A stretch of 64,000 nucleotides of DNA from Spartobacteria bacterium (GCA_003134765.1 PLCM01000015.1:127421-191420), one strand, 5' to 3'. Numbered from the stretch's first letter, positions 1 to 9,283 are shown. Notes: generated by a model from the sequence alone, not told the origin. Program-made: numbers and translations.

Positions 1-1271
1 TCGTCGACGCCGTCATCGATTATCTGCCGAGCCCGCTTGATATTCCGCCGGCGGTGGGAATGGAACCGGATACTCACGAGAAAATGGAAGCGGCGACCGA
101 CGACAATGGGAAATTTTGCTCCCTCGCTTTCAAACTCTGGAGCGATCCCTTCGTCGGAAAACTGGTTTTCTTCCGGGTTTATTCCGGGTCACTCAGCAAG
201 GGCGACAACGTCTACAATCCCCGCACGAACAAGCGGGAGCGGATCAGCCGGTTGATTCAAATTCAAGCGGATAAGCGCGAAGACATCGACACCTGCTACT
301 CGGGTGACATCGCGGCGATTGTTGGCATCAAGAATATCACGACGGGCGACACGCTTTGCGACGAGGATTTTCCGATCCTGCTCGAGCCCCCTTCATTCCC
401 TGATCCGGTTATCTCGATGGCGATCGAACCAAAGACGAAACAGGACCAGGAAAAGATGGGTATCGCGCTCCAGCGACTCTCCGAGGAGGATCCCACCTTC
501 AAGGTCTTCACCCACGAAGACACGGGCCAGACGATCATCGCGGGAATGGGCGAGCTCCACCTGGAGATCATCCGCGATCGCATGCTCCGCGAATTCAAAG
601 TGGACGCGAACGCGGGCAAGCCGCAGATCGCCTATCGCGAAACCATTACCGCGCCCGCGGACGGCGAAGGCAAACTGATCAAGCAATCCGGCGGTCGCGG
701 TCAGTATGGCCACGTCATTATCAAGGTGCAGCCGAACGAGCGCGGTAAAGGCATCACGATTGAGAATAAGGTCGTCGGCGGCAATATCCCGAAGGAATAC
801 ATTCCGGCCTGCAAGAAGGGGATCGAAGAAGCCATGCTCAACGGCGTGGTCGGTGGCTATGAGGTGATCGACGCGAACGTGGATATCGTCGACGGCTCGT
901 ACCACGACGTCGATTCGAACGAAATGGCGTTCAAACTGGCGGCGATTTTTGCGGTGAAGGACGCTTTCAAGAAAGCGAAGCCGATTCTGCTCGAGCCGAT
1001 CATGAAGGTCGAGAACGCGACCCCGGAAGAATATCAGGGCGACATCATGGGCGATTTGAACCGTCGCCGCGGCAAGATCGGGAGCATCGAGGTGAAAGGG
1101 AACCTGACGATGGTTCAGGCCGAAGTTCCGCTCGCGGAAATGTTCGGCTACGCCACTGCCATCCGCTCACTTTCAAAGGGCCGTTCGAGTTACTCGATGG
1201 AGCCGTCCCATTTTGAACAGGTGCCGCAGCAGCTGATGGCGGCCGTTCTTGATCAGAAGGAAACCAAATGA
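1..1271 (+). CDS. fusA: Elongation factor G, C-terminal part (5' end outside window)
   Basis: EF-G is the GTPase that drives ribosome translocation. The window edge removes the start, so about 422 residues are visible, in frame from base 3. The segment begins with [15 protein letters not shown], the linker from the G domain to domain II. Domain III ([14 protein letters not shown]), domain IV (GGRGQYGHV) and domain V follow. The P-loop lies outside the window. The stop overlaps the rpsJ start as ATGA, which suggests translational coupling. In many bacteria a tuf gene sits between fusA and rpsJ; here there is none. Confidence 0.97.
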   Translation, partial: VDAVIDYLPSPLDIPPAVGMEPDTHEKMEAATDDNGKFCSLAFKLWSDPFVGKLVFFRVYSGSLSKGDNVYNPRTNKRERISRLIQIQADKREDIDTCYSGDIAAIVGIKNITTGDTLCDEDFPILLEPPSFPDPVISMAIEPKTKQDQEKMGIALQRLSEEDPTFKVFTHEDTGQTIIAGMGELHLEIIRDRMLREFKVDANAGKPQIAYRETITAPADGEGKLIKQSGGRGQYGHVIIKVQPNERGKGITIENKVVGGNIPKEYIPACKKGIEEAMLNGVVGGYEVIDANVDIVDGSYHDVDSNEMAFKLAAIFAVKDAFKKAKPILLEPIMKVENATPEEYQGDIMGDLNRRRGKIGSIEVKGNLTMVQAEVPLAEMFGYATAIRSLSKGRSSYSMEPSHFEQVPQQLMAAVLDQKETK

Positions 1272-1579
1272 CGAACGGTCAACGCATCCGCATCCGCCTG
1301 AAGGCATTCGACCACCGCATGCTCGATCAGTCCGCGATCGACATCGTGGAGACGGCGAAGCGCACCGGCGCCCGCGTGGCGGGACCGATTCCGCTCCCGA
1401 CCTTGATCGAGAAATTCACGGTGAACCGTTCCCCTCACGTCGACAAAAAGTCGATGGACCAATTTGAAATTCGGACCCACAAACGCCTGCTCGACATCAT
1501 CGAGCCGACTGCGAAGACGGTCGATGAGCTGAAGAAATTGAACCTGCCGGCGGGCGTGGACATTACCATCAAAATTTGA
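1268..1579 (+). CDS. rpsJ: 30S ribosomal protein S10
   Basis: S10 is a small-subunit head protein, also known as NusE for its role in antitermination. The 103-residue product has the family length. It contains [14 protein letters not shown] near the N-terminus and the conserved PLPT and RTHKRLLDI segments. The ATG overlaps the fusA stop by four bases. It is the first gene of the S10 block, and a dispersed inverted repeat separates it from rplC. Confidence 0.98.
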   Translation: MTNGQRIRIRLKAFDHRMLDQSAIDIVETAKRTGARVAGPIPLPTLIEKFTVNRSPHVDKKSMDQFEIRTHKRLLDIIEPTAKTVDELKKLNLPAGVDITIKI

Positions 1580-1589
1580 AATTTTACCT

Positions 1590-1683
1590 GTCATTCTGAG
1601 CGAAACGAAGCGCAGTCGAAGAATCCCGGAGAGTTACCTTCAAGGTGGCGCAACGGGATCCCTCGACTTCGCTCGGGATGACG
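1590..1683. repeat. Dispersed inverted repeat, copy 1 of 3
   Basis: The element starts with GTCATTCTGAGCGAA and ends with TTCGCTCGGGATGAC, an imperfect inverted pair about 95 bases across. An internal GATCCCTCGACTTCGCTCGG block is shared with copies at 45731-45824 and 54667-54754. It lies between rpsJ and rplC. It opens a spurious upstream in-frame extension of rplC from base 1645. Confidence 0.85.
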
Positions 1684-1692
1684 AACCTAACA

Positions 1693-2343
1693 ATGAGCAT
1701 CGGTTTACTAGGACAAAAAATCGGCATGACCAGCGTTTACGACGCGAACGGTCGGATGCGTCCGGTGACCGTGATTGCGGCCGGCGATAACGTGCTGCTG
1801 CGCCGGGTGACGGCGGAGAACGACGGGTATTCCGCCATCAAGGTGGGATTCGCCGTCCAAAAAGAATCGCGTGTCACGAAAGCGCTGCTGGGCGAATTCA
1901 AGGCGGCTGGTTCCGAGCCCAAGAAGCTGATGAAGGAATTTCGCCTGAAGGCGGATGCGCCGGAAGGCGAAATCAATCTGAGCGTCACCCAATTTCAGCC
2001 AGGCGACTGGGTGGACGTGATCGGCAAGTCGAAGGGCAAGGGCTTCCAAGGAGTGATGAAGAAGCACAATTTTGCGGGCCAGGGCGCGGCGCACGGCTCG
2101 AAAACGCATCGCCGAAATGGAGCCATCGGCAATCGTTCCACGCCGGGACGCATCTGGAAAAACATGGGCATGCCGGGTCACATGGGCGACGAGCGCGTGA
2201 CCGTGCAAAACCTGCAGGTGATGCAGGTGCGCGAAGCCGAGAAAGTGATTTTGATCAGCGGGGCGGTCCCGGGCGCGAATGGCAGTTATGTCGTGGTTCG
2301 GCCGGCTATCAAGAAGCCCGCGACGGAGGGCGCGAAGAAATAA
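1693..2343 (+). CDS. rplC: 50S ribosomal protein L3
   Basis: L3 is an early large-subunit assembly protein near the peptidyl transferase centre. It begins MSIGLLGQKIGMTSVYD, the usual bacterial N-terminus, so the ATG at 1693 is chosen over a frame-open codon at 1645 that lies in the upstream repeat. The 216-residue product has the central KGKGFQGVMKKHNF motif and the GSKTHR/GS(T)PGR loop. The stop overlaps the rplD start (TAATG). Confidence 0.98.
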   Translation: MSIGLLGQKIGMTSVYDANGRMRPVTVIAAGDNVLLRRVTAENDGYSAIKVGFAVQKESRVTKALLGEFKAAGSEPKKLMKEFRLKADAPEGEINLSVTQFQPGDWVDVIGKSKGKGFQGVMKKHNFAGQGAAHGSKTHRRNGAIGNRSTPGRIWKNMGMPGHMGDERVTVQNLQVMQVREAEKVILISGAVPGANGSYVVVRPAIKKPATEGAKK

Positions 2344-2957
2344 TGAGCGCGAAAGTTTTGACTGCGGCGGCGGCGAAGGAAGCGAAGATCGAATTGATCG
2401 AGACTGGGCGCGGAACGCAGGCGTTACACGACGTGGTCGTGGCGATGCGCGCGGCGCGCCGTTCCGGTTCGGCCAGCACCAAGACGAAAGCTACGGTGAA
2501 TCTTTCCGGCGCAAAACCGTGGCGGCAAAAGGGAACAGGCCGGGCGCGTGCGGGCTATAAGTCGTCGCCGGTCTGGCGTGGCGGCGGCGTCGTCTTCGGA
2601 CCGCATCCGCGCGATTATTCCAAGAAGACCTCGAAGACGTTGCGTCGTCTTGCCTTTCTCAAGGCGCTCAGCGAGCGGATCAAGGCCGGGGACGTCCTGA
2701 CGGTCGATAAATTTGCGGTTTCGGAAGTGAAGACGAAGGCGTTCGTCGCGATGCTGAAAAAGCAGACCGATGCGCGAAAGGTCTTGGTGCTCTCCGATTC
2801 GTTCGATGAGAACACATATAAGTCGGCGCGGAACGTGAAGCCGGTCCTGCTCGCGACCGCTGCGAACGTGAACGCGGAGCAGTTGCTCGCCTTTGACAAA
2901 ATTTTGGTGACGCCCTCGGCGTTGGAACATCTGGCCGAAAGGATCAATCGCGAATGA
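2343..2957 (+). CDS. rplD: 50S ribosomal protein L4
   Basis: L4 lines the exit tunnel and in some bacteria represses its own operon. The 204-residue product has the tunnel-loop signature KPWRQKGTGRARAG followed by SPVWRGGGVVFGP. It shares one base with rplC and overlaps rplW by four bases. The first 20 residues are alanine- and lysine-rich and less typical than the rest. Whether S10-operon autoregulation exists here cannot be judged because the leader is outside the window. Confidence 0.97.
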   Translation: MSAKVLTAAAAKEAKIELIETGRGTQALHDVVVAMRAARRSGSASTKTKATVNLSGAKPWRQKGTGRARAGYKSSPVWRGGGVVFGPHPRDYSKKTSKTLRRLAFLKALSERIKAGDVLTVDKFAVSEVKTKAFVAMLKKQTDARKVLVLSDSFDENTYKSARNVKPVLLATAANVNAEQLLAFDKILVTPSALEHLAERINRE

Positions 2958-3238
2958 ACGAACCTTACGATCTCATCCAGACGGTCCAGTTGACCGAAAA
3001 AGCGTCGCTCCTGAGCGAGAAGCTGAACAAGTATGTGTTCCGCGTCTCGCCCCGGGCGAACAAAATCCAGATCAAGCAGGCGATCGAGCGGTTGTTCAAA
3101 AAAACGGTCGTCGCTGTGAACACCTCCAATTACGCCGGGAAAAAGAAGCGCGAACGCCGCGCCGATTTCGGCCGCAAGCCCCATTGGAAAAAGGCAATCG
3201 TGACTCTGAAGGAGGGCGAGAAGATCGATCTCGTCTAG
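2954..3238 (+). CDS. rplW: 50S ribosomal protein L23
   Basis: L23 sits at the exit-tunnel mouth and docks trigger factor and SRP; tig is in this window at 40952. The 94-residue product has the expected TEKASLLSEKLNKYVFRVSP N-terminal strand and the KIQIKQAIERLF helix. It overlaps rplD by four bases (ATGA) and precedes rplB by six bases. Confidence 0.97.
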   Translation: MNEPYDLIQTVQLTEKASLLSEKLNKYVFRVSPRANKIQIKQAIERLFKKTVVAVNTSNYAGKKKRERRADFGRKPHWKKAIVTLKEGEKIDLV

Positions 3239-3244
3239 TCCGTT

Positions 3245-4084
3245 ATGGCTCTCAAAACTTTTCGTCCACTCACTCCCGTCCTCCGTTTCAAGTCTCTCCC
3301 GGCTTTCACCGAGATCACGAAATCGAAGCCGCATAAGGGATTGACCGAGATCAAGACGCGCAGCGGCGGCCGGAACAACAACGGCCGGCTGACGGCGCGC
3401 CACATTGGCGGCGGCCATAAGCAGAAGTATCGCAAGATTGATTTCAAACGCCGCAAATACGGTGTCGCCGCTGAGGTGATGGCGATCGAGTACGATCCGA
3501 ACCGTTCGGCGCGCATTGCTCTTATTAAGTACGCGGACGGCGAGATGAGTTACATCCTCGCCCCGGATGGCCTGGCCGTGGGGGCGACGGTCATGTCCGG
3601 GAGCGAAGCGCCACCGGATCTGGGAAATTCATTGCCGCTCAGCGTCATCCCGCTCGGCGCAAACATTCACAGCATTGAGATCGCGCCGGGTCGGGGCGGA
3701 CAGATCGCGCGCAGCGCCGGCCAGCAGGCCACGCTCAGTAACCGGGAAGCTGGTTATGCGCTCGTGAAGCTTCCTTCCGGTGAAATTCGCCGAATTCATG
3801 AGACCTGTTTTGCGACGATCGGACAGGTGGGCAACGTCGATCACATGAACGTGTCGAGCGGCAAAGCCGGGCGCACCCGCTGGCAGGGCCGGCGACCGCA
3901 TGTCCGCGGCATGGTCATGAACCCGATCGATCATCCGATGGGCGGCGGCCAGGGAAAATCCAAGGGCGGCGGTGGACGGCATCATCCGGTGAGCCCGTGG
4001 GGCCAGCTCGCGAAGGGATTCAAGACCCGCTCAAAACACAAGCCGAGCGATCGCTTCATCATGCAGGACCGCCGCAAGAAATAA
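3245..4084 (+). CDS. rplB: 50S ribosomal protein L2
   Basis: L2 is needed for subunit joining and peptidyl transferase activity. The 279-residue product matches the family length. It has the RGGGHK-type N-terminal region ([16 protein letters not shown]), an OB/SH3-like core, and a C-terminal [13 protein letters not shown] loop containing the conserved histidine. It is closely spaced between rplW and rpsS. Confidence 0.98.
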   Translation: MALKTFRPLTPVLRFKSLPAFTEITKSKPHKGLTEIKTRSGGRNNNGRLTARHIGGGHKQKYRKIDFKRRKYGVAAEVMAIEYDPNRSARIALIKYADGEMSYILAPDGLAVGATVMSGSEAPPDLGNSLPLSVIPLGANIHSIEIAPGRGGQIARSAGQQATLSNREAGYALVKLPSGEIRRIHETCFATIGQVGNVDHMNVSSGKAGRTRWQGRRPHVRGMVMNPIDHPMGGGQGKSKGGGGRHHPVSPWGQLAKGFKTRSKHKPSDRFIMQDRRKK

Positions 4085-4093
4085 TTTTTCGTT

Positions 4094-4372
4094 ATGGCCA
4101 GATCATTAAAAAAAGGACCGTTCGTCGCCCCGCATCTCCTCGAGAAAATCGACAAGATGAATGCGTCGGGCGTGAAGAAGCCGGTCAAGACCTGGGCCCG
4201 CCGCTCGATGGTGACACCCGATTTCGTCGGTCACACCTTCATGGTGCATAACGGCAAAACTTTTATCTCCGTGTTTGTGACGGAGAACATGGTCGGCCAC
4301 AAGCTGGGCGAATTTTCGCCGACGCGTATCTTTAAGAAACACGGTTCGCACACCGCGAAGGTGACGAAATAG
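4094..4372 (+). CDS. rpsS: 30S ribosomal protein S19
   Basis: S19 pairs with S13 in the 30S head and contacts the A-site tRNA. The product is 92 residues and starts [19 protein letters not shown]. It retains the [15 protein letters not shown] and [11 protein letters not shown] blocks. In most bacteria rplV follows directly; here a heptamer-array hairpin and an unrelated ORF come between them. Confidence 0.98.
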   Translation: MARSLKKGPFVAPHLLEKIDKMNASGVKKPVKTWARRSMVTPDFVGHTFMVHNGKTFISVFVTENMVGHKLGEFSPTRIFKKHGSHTAKVTK

Positions 4373-4380
4373 TGAAGAAA

Positions 4381-4460
4381 GTTGAGGGTTGAGAGTTGAG
4401 AGTTGAGAGACGCGGAGCTGCAAAAGTGCGGCTCTCAACTCTCAACTATCTGCTCTCAAC
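4381..4460. repeat. Period-7 inverted array (GTTGAGA type)
   Basis: The left arm at 4381-4410 reads as four consecutive heptamers GTTGAGG, GTTGAGA, GTTGAGA, GTTGAGA. The right arm at 4433-4460 is in strict 7-base phase: TCTCAAC, TCTCAAC, TATCTGC, TCTCAAC. The arms are reverse complements separated by about 22 bases, so the transcript can form a long hairpin between rpsS and the next ORF. Confidence 0.9.
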
Positions 4461-4494
4461 TTCTCTGCTGCTCGCAGCAGAGAACGGTAGTTCT

Positions 4495-5205
4495 TTGACA
4501 GAATCCAAAATTGAAAACGCGGACACGAAAGTGACCGCGGCGGAGTTGCTCTCGCAAAACGAGGCGCTCCGGAGAGAACTGTCGCTGGCGCGCGAATCGG
4601 TCCGGACATTGACGGATAGCCTGGCAGAGTCGAACCTCCAGGCCGAAATTTTTCGCCGGAAGTATTCGGATCTCGAGCTGCGAATGGAAGCGCTCGGGCT
4701 GGAATCAGCCGACAAGGATCGGGCGAAGCTCGAACAGCGATTGCTGAGCGCGGTCTCCGATCTGCAATTGTTGCAGAAGGAGCGCGAACAGTATCGCGAG
4801 CAGAGTTTGCGGATGAGCGAAGTAATTTTGCACCTGCTCAAAACCTCGACCGGAGGCGACGCGCAGGCGCGAATGGAAGTAGAGACGCAGTTGCGCAGCC
4901 TGAACGAGTTGATTGCGAAAGCGGACAATCCGCCGCCCGAAACGGCGACGTTGATGGACGGGAGCGTGATCAGTGTGAAGGACGAATGGTCGCTCGTGGT
5001 GGGCAACATCGGGGAGAAGCAGGGCGTGAAGATGGGGATGCCGATGCGGGTGATGCGCGGTGACCAGCCGATCGCGACGCTTCGAGTGGTGGATGTGCGG
5101 CAGCGGATTTGCGGGGCGGTGATTCAAAAAATGGATTCTGAAAAAGAGAAGATAAAAGTGGGTGATCGCCTCCAGGCGGACGCCCGCAATGTGAGTTCAA
5201 AATAA
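4495..5205 (+). CDS. Coiled-coil protein of unknown function inserted between rpsS and rplV
   Basis: The family is not recognised. From a TTG at 4495 the product is 236 residues. The frame is open back to a TTG at 4396, but that start lies inside the heptamer repeat. Roughly residues 10-125 are charged heptad-like sequence predicted to be coiled coil (SLARESVRTLTDSLAESN, RAKLEQRLLSAVSDLQLLQ). The C-terminal 75 residues look like a compact beta domain (VVGNIGEKQGVKMGMPMRV, then KVGDRL). No ribosomal-protein motif is visible. The stop abuts the rplV ATG with no spacer, so it is cotranscribed with the ribosomal genes. Confidence 0.8.
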   Translation: MTESKIENADTKVTAAELLSQNEALRRELSLARESVRTLTDSLAESNLQAEIFRRKYSDLELRMEALGLESADKDRAKLEQRLLSAVSDLQLLQKEREQYREQSLRMSEVILHLLKTSTGGDAQARMEVETQLRSLNELIAKADNPPPETATLMDGSVISVKDEWSLVVGNIGEKQGVKMGMPMRVMRGDQPIATLRVVDVRQRICGAVIQKMDSEKEKIKVGDRLQADARNVSSK

Positions 5206-5694
5206 ATGCAAGTTAGATCGACATATCGGTACGCGAAGATTTCGCCCTTCAAGGTGCGCGAAGTCACCCGCGCCATTCAGGGTCTGCCGGTTTCGGCCGC
5301 GCTCGACCTGGTTGCGTTCAGCCCCAAGAAGGCCGCGCACCTGATCGCGAAGACGCTGAAGAGCGCGGTCGCGAACGCGGAGAACAACGCGAACCTGCGG
5401 GTGGACGGGCTGGTCGTGAAGGAAGCGACGGTGGGTGAAGGCCCGACCATGAAGCGGCTGATGACCCGGGCCCGCGGAAGCGGCAGCCGGATCCTGAAAC
5501 GGAGCAGCCATATCCGAATCATTTTGACCGACGAGATCGAAATCAAGACGCGGGATAAGAAAAAGGGCGGAAAGAAAGCGGGAGCGAAGAAGAGCGGGGG
5601 CAAGACCAAAGGGAAGACGAAGCGGCCACCGAAGGCGGAAAAGGCTGAGAAGAGCGAACCCGCAGCCGAATCGAAATCAGAAACCAAAGAATAA
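5206..5694 (+). CDS. rplV: 50S ribosomal protein L22 with lysine-rich tail
   Basis: L22 lines the exit tunnel opposite L4. The core (about residues 1-110) has YRYAKISPFKVREVTRAIQG and the hairpin region MKRLMTRARGSGSRI. The protein is 162 residues against roughly 110 usually. The extra part is a C-terminal run of Lys, Gly, Ala and Glu from about residue 118. The ATG directly follows the preceding stop, and rpsC begins three bases after its own stop. Confidence 0.96.
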   Translation: MQVRSTYRYAKISPFKVREVTRAIQGLPVSAALDLVAFSPKKAAHLIAKTLKSAVANAENNANLRVDGLVVKEATVGEGPTMKRLMTRARGSGSRILKRSSHIRIILTDEIEIKTRDKKKGGKKAGAKKSGGKTKGKTKRPPKAEKAEKSEPAAESKSETKE

Positions 5695-5697
5695 TTT

Positions 5698-6378
5698 ATG
5701 GGACAGAAAGTTAATCCAATTGGTTTTCGTCTCGGGGTGAACCGCGACTGGCGCTCGAAATGGTACGCCTCACCGCAGGAAATGCCGGCGTTCCTCCACA
5801 GCGATCTCAAGATTCGCAGTTACGTGAAGAAGAAGCTCCAGTTTGCCGCGGTCTCGAAGATCGTGATTGAGCGTGCCTGGAACAGCATCCGGGTGACCAT
5901 TTACACGGCGCGGCCGGGGATTGTGATCGGCCGCAAAGGCGCCGAGATCGAGAAGATGACCGAGGAAATCTCGAAGATGGCTCAGGGCAAACAAATCAAG
6001 ATCGACATCCAGGAGATCAAGACGCCGGAGCTCGACGCGCAGCTGGTGGCGGAAAACGTGGCGCTCCAGATCGAGCGGCGGATCGCTTACCGCCGGGCGA
6101 TGAAGAAGGCGGTGCAGGTGGCGATGGATTTTGGCGCGCAGGGAATTCGGTTGCGCAGCTCGGGACGCCTGAATGGCGCCGAGATCTCGCGTTCGGAATG
6201 GTATCGCGAAGGCAAGGTGCCGTTGCACACGTTGCGCACCCCGATCGATTACGGCTTTGCGGAAGCCAACACGGTTTACGGAAAGATCGGCGTGAAATGC
6301 TGGCTTTGTAAGAAGGAAGAAGTGGCTCCGACCGAAGTGCCGACCTCTCTGCCGCCACCGCCCGAAGTCGAGGCTTAA
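5698..6378 (+). CDS. rpsC: 30S ribosomal protein S3
   Basis: S3 forms part of the mRNA entry channel. The 226-residue product begins [18 protein letters not shown]. It contains a KH domain with the [13 protein letters not shown] loop and the C-terminal [12 protein letters not shown] segment. A GTAG-type inverted repeat follows before rplP. Confidence 0.98.
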   Translation: MGQKVNPIGFRLGVNRDWRSKWYASPQEMPAFLHSDLKIRSYVKKKLQFAAVSKIVIERAWNSIRVTIYTARPGIVIGRKGAEIEKMTEEISKMAQGKQIKIDIQEIKTPELDAQLVAENVALQIERRIAYRRAMKKAVQVAMDFGAQGIRLRSSGRLNGAEISRSEWYREGKVPLHTLRTPIDYGFAEANTVYGKIGVKCWLCKKEEVAPTEVPTSLPPPPEVEA

Positions 6379-6401
6379 TGATGTCGAAAACGAGAACCAT
6401 A

Positions 6402-6464
6402 GCTGTAGTGACGGCGCTTTGTCGCCGTTCCGTCAGCGCGTCGGCAGAGCGACGCGGCTACAGC
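6402..6464. repeat. GTAG...CTAC inverted element (REPIN-like)
   Basis: The outer arms GCTGTAGTGACGGCG and CGACGCGGCTACAGC are inverted copies. Inside is a second short palindrome (GGCG-CTTTGT-CGCC). The tetranucleotide GTAG is at 6405-6408 and CTAC at 6458-6461. Two REPs in inverted orientation with a GTAG foot are what defines a REPIN. It interrupts the rpsC-rplP spacer of the ribosomal operon. Confidence 0.7.
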
Positions 6465-6494
6465 GCGTAGAAATTTTACCAAGGAAATATTGCC

Positions 6495-6920
6495 ATGGCC
6501 TTAATGCCAAAACGCGTGAAGTATCGGAAGACCCAGCGGGGAAGCCGCAAGGGAACGGCTTCGCGTAATCTGCGGATCGACTTCGGCGAGTTCGGCCTCC
6601 AGACGCTCGAACGCGCCTGGATCACCAACACCCAAATCGAAGCCGCGCGCGTGGCCCTGACCCGCAGCATGAAACGCAAGGGCAAGCTTTGGATCCGGAT
6701 TTTCCCGGATAAATCGGTGACCGCTCGTCCGCCGGAAACGCGAATGGGTAAGGGTAAAGGCCAGCCGGAATACTGGGTGGCGACGGTCCGGCCAGGCAAC
6801 ATTTTGTTCGAACTCGACGGCGTGCCGGAATCGGTCGCACGTGAATCCCTGCGGCTGGCCGCGGATAAATTGCCGGTGCGAACGAAGTTTTTGACGCGGC
6901 ACCACGTGGCCGCGGCGTGA
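6495..6920 (+). CDS. rplP: 50S ribosomal protein L16
   Basis: L16 contacts the A-site tRNA elbow. The 141-residue product begins [16 protein letters not shown], one residue longer than the common MLMPKR start. It has the [22 protein letters not shown] motif region. The last four bases overlap the rpmC start. Confidence 0.98.
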   Translation: MALMPKRVKYRKTQRGSRKGTASRNLRIDFGEFGLQTLERAWITNTQIEAARVALTRSMKRKGKLWIRIFPDKSVTARPPETRMGKGKGQPEYWVATVRPGNILFELDGVPESVARESLRLAADKLPVRTKFLTRHHVAAA

Positions 6921-7144
6921 CGGATATGAAGTTCAAGGAGATAGCCGAAATGAGCAGCGAGGAGCTGCAGACGAAGAAGCGCGATATGCGCCAGGAAAGT
7001 CTGCATCTGCGCCTGCAGCAGCAGAGCGGCCAGCTGGAACAGCCGAGCCGGTTGCGATTGCTGCGGCGGGATGTGGCAAAGGTCGAGACCGTGCTCTCGC
7101 AGCGCGTTGCGAAGACTGAAGCCGCGAAAGCGGAGAAGAAATAA
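6917..7144 (+). CDS. rpmC: 50S ribosomal protein L29
   Basis: L29 is a helical-hairpin protein next to L23 at the tunnel exit. The frame gives 75 residues from a GTG that overlaps the rplP stop (GTGA); an ATG three codons in is the alternative. [14 protein letters not shown] and the [14 protein letters not shown] second helix fit the family. The C-terminus is Lys/Ala-rich. Confidence 0.94.
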   Translation: MTDMKFKEIAEMSSEELQTKKRDMRQESLHLRLQQQSGQLEQPSRLRLLRRDVAKVETVLSQRVAKTEAAKAEKK

Positions 7145-7150
7145 ATTTTT

Positions 7151-7435
7151 ATGGCCGAAGAGACTAACGAATCGAGCCCGAGCACAATTTCGCGCGGCGC
7201 GCGGAAGACCCGCACGGGCGAAGTGATTTCGAGCGGGATGAACAAGACAATCGTGGTGCGGACGGTGACGCGAGTGCCGCACGCGAAGTTTGGCAAGATC
7301 GTGAAGCAGATGAAGAAATTTTACGCCCACGACGAGGAGAACAAGGCGAAGGCGGGCGACACGGTTCGGATCATGGAGACGCGGCCGTTGAGCAAGCTCA
7401 AGCGGTGGCGCCTGGTGGAGGTTGTCCAAAAGTAG
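7151..7435 (+). CDS. rpsQ: 30S ribosomal protein S17
   Basis: S17 is a primary 16S rRNA-binding OB-fold protein. The 94-residue product has the diagnostic GEVISSGMNKTIVVRT strand, HAKFGKIVKQMKKFYAHDE and the RPLSKLKRWRLVEVV end. About 15 extra N-terminal residues (Ser/Glu/Asn-rich) precede the usual start of the fold. Confidence 0.97.
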   Translation: MAEETNESSPSTISRGARKTRTGEVISSGMNKTIVVRTVTRVPHAKFGKIVKQMKKFYAHDEENKAKAGDTVRIMETRPLSKLKRWRLVEVVQK

Positions 7436-7447
7436 AGGAAAAATTTT

Positions 7448-7816
7448 ATGGTTTACCTGCGATCCAGACTCGATGTGGCCGACAATAGCGGCGCGCGCAT
7501 GGCGACGATGATTGGCGTGATTGGCAAGGGCAGCGCGCAGTCGGCCGGCATTGGTGACGTGATCGTTGCGAACGTAAAGGAAGCGAGCGCGACCGGCACG
7601 GTGAAAAAAGGCGAAGTCATACGGGCCGTGGTGGTGCGGACGCGACAGCCCATCAAGCGCAGCGACGGCTCGATCCTTCGCTTCGATAACAACGCGATCG
7701 TCGTGATCGACAAGGATTTGAACCCGCGCGGCACCCGTATTTTCGGACCGGTAGCGAGGGAGCTACGGGAGCGGAACTTCATGAAAATCGTCTCATTAGC
7801 GCCGGAAGTTTTATGA
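7448..7816 (+). CDS. rplN: 50S ribosomal protein L14
   Basis: L14 forms part of the intersubunit bridge and is the binding site of the silencing factor RsfS, which is encoded at 48239. The product is 122 residues with [12 protein letters not shown] and [28 protein letters not shown], both typical. A heptamer array follows the stop before rplX. Confidence 0.98.
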   Translation: MVYLRSRLDVADNSGARMATMIGVIGKGSAQSAGIGDVIVANVKEASATGTVKKGEVIRAVVVRTRQPIKRSDGSILRFDNNAIVVIDKDLNPRGTRIFGPVARELRERNFMKIVSLAPEVL

Positions 7817-7950
7817 ATGACAAGGCACGAATGACGAATGACGAAGGAATGACGAAGCACGAAGCTCGAATGGGCGTCTCGGCGGCGCTTCGTCATTTGA
7901 TCACTGGTCATTCATTCGAGCTTCGTCATTCGTCATTCGTCATTTTTTTC
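7815..7950. repeat. Period-7 inverted array (GAATGAC type)
   Basis: The left arm at about 7815-7872 consists of GAATGAC-related units (GAATGAC, GAATGAC, GAAGGAATGACGAAGC). The right arm at about 7906-7943 is its complement: GTCATTC, then three TCGTCAT units. A GC-rich centre separates them. It fills the rplN-rplX spacer. A second copy of this heptamer class is at 58370-58490. Confidence 0.88.
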
Positions 7951-7952
7951 TT

Positions 7953-8282
7953 ATGAATCGAATCAAGCTGCACGTCAGGAAAGGCGATAACGTCGAGGTC
8001 ATCTCGGGGAACTTTCGCGGTTCGTCCGGGAAGGTGCTCGAGGTAATGGCGCGCAAACAGCGTGTGCTGATCGAAGGCGTGCGGATGATCAAGAAGCATC
8101 TGAAGAAATCGCAGGACAATCCGCAGGGCAAGATCGCGGAACGCGAAGGCCCCATCCACATCTCGAACGTGCGGGTGCTCGAGCGCGGGGAACGCGCGGC
8201 GAAGGGCAAGGGTTCGAAGAAGAAGGCGACGAAGGAAAAAACGCCGAAGACCAAAGCTTCGAAGGAAGCGAAAGAGGAATAG
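7953..8282 (+). CDS. rplX: 50S ribosomal protein L24
   Basis: L24 is an assembly-initiating KOW protein. The core starts MNRIKLHVRKGDNVEVISGNF, with GKVLEVM and the RMIKKHLKKSQDNPQGKI segment. It is 109 residues, slightly long, because residues 75-109 form a Lys/Ala/Glu-rich tail. The start follows the heptamer array; rplE begins four bases after the stop. Confidence 0.97.
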   Translation: MNRIKLHVRKGDNVEVISGNFRGSSGKVLEVMARKQRVLIEGVRMIKKHLKKSQDNPQGKIAEREGPIHISNVRVLERGERAAKGKGSKKKATKEKTPKTKASKEAKEE

Positions 8283-8285
8283 TCA

Positions 8286-8864
8286 GTGAAGAACGAATTT
8301 TACGATCATTACAAGGAGCGCGTGGTGCCGGCGTTGCAAAAGCAGCACGGCTACAAGAACCCGCACCAGGTCCCAAAGGTTGAGAAGGTTGTCATCAACA
8401 CCTCCGTCGGGTCGCAGTCGGACGTAAAGCAGGCGCTGGAAGACGCCAAAGCCGAGCTGGCTTTGATTAGCGGCCAGAAACCCGCCGAAACGAGGGCCAA
8501 GAAGAGCATTGCCAATTTCAAGCTCCGCAAAGAGCAGGCCATCGGCGCGAAGGTCACGCTCCGGGGGGAACACATGTATGAGTTCCTCGAGCGCCTGATT
8601 AAGGCGTCGCTGCCGCGGATCCGCGATTTCCGGGGTGTCTCGCCGAAGGGTTTCGACGGGCATGGCAACTACACGCTCGGAGTTTCCGATCAGTCGATCT
8701 TTCCCGAGGTCGAGCTCGATAAAATCAAGCGCAACATCGGATTTGATGTTACCATCGTCACCACCGCGCAGACGAACGAGGAAGCCAAATCGCTCTTGAG
8801 CGAAATGGGAATGCCGTTCAGCGACCGGGCCAAGAAGCCAGTCGCAGCCGCGCCAGCCGCCTAA
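8286..8864 (+). CDS. rplE: 50S ribosomal protein L5
   Basis: L5 binds 5S rRNA in the central protuberance. The frame uses a GTG start and gives 192 residues. Recognisable blocks are [35 protein letters not shown] and [17 protein letters not shown]. An Ala/Pro tail ends the protein. rpsN (S14) normally follows; here rpsH starts five bases downstream. Confidence 0.97.
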   Translation: MKNEFYDHYKERVVPALQKQHGYKNPHQVPKVEKVVINTSVGSQSDVKQALEDAKAELALISGQKPAETRAKKSIANFKLRKEQAIGAKVTLRGEHMYEFLERLIKASLPRIRDFRGVSPKGFDGHGNYTLGVSDQSIFPEVELDKIKRNIGFDVTIVTTAQTNEEAKSLLSEMGMPFSDRAKKPVAAAPAA

Positions 8865-8869
8865 CCAAG

Positions 8870-9268
8870 ATGAGCACAGTTACAGATCCTATTGCCGACC
8901 TTCTCGCCCGCGTGCGTAATGCCGCTGCCGCGCAGAAAGTCGAGATGTTTGTTCCCTATTCCAAGATCAAGGCGGAGATCGTGCGCATCTTGAAGGACGA
9001 AGGCTACATCATCGATTACTCCGTCGACACGGAAGCGGCGCATCCGCGGATCAAGATCACCAACAAGATTGCGAACCGGACGAGTACAATCACCGGTTTG
9101 AAACGGGTGAGCCGCCCCGGGCTTCGGCGTTATGTCGGCGCGCAGGAAATTCCGCGCGTCCTTGGCGGCATGGGCATATCCATTCTTTCCACGCCCCGCG
9201 GCATCCTTTCGGGACGGGAAGCAAAGAAACAAAACGTGGGAGGCGAGCTCCTGGCTTACGTCTGGTAG
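8870..9268 (+). CDS. rpsH: 30S ribosomal protein S8
   Basis: S8 binds helix 21 of 16S rRNA and in Escherichia coli represses the spc operon. The 132-residue product begins with TDPIADLLARVRNA. It ends with the conserved GGMGISILSTPRGILSGREA and GGELLAYVW blocks. Confidence 0.98.
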   Translation: MSTVTDPIADLLARVRNAAAAQKVEMFVPYSKIKAEIVRILKDEGYIIDYSVDTEAAHPRIKITNKIANRTSTITGLKRVSRPGLRRYVGAQEIPRVLGGMGISILSTPRGILSGREAKKQNVGGELLAYVW

Positions 9269-9283
9269 GGCGCTCCATTTTTT

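Noticed and set aside
1645-1692. Upstream start for rplC
   Set aside because: The codons come from the dispersed repeat; L3 proteins begin at the MSIGLLGQKIGMT equivalent at 1693.
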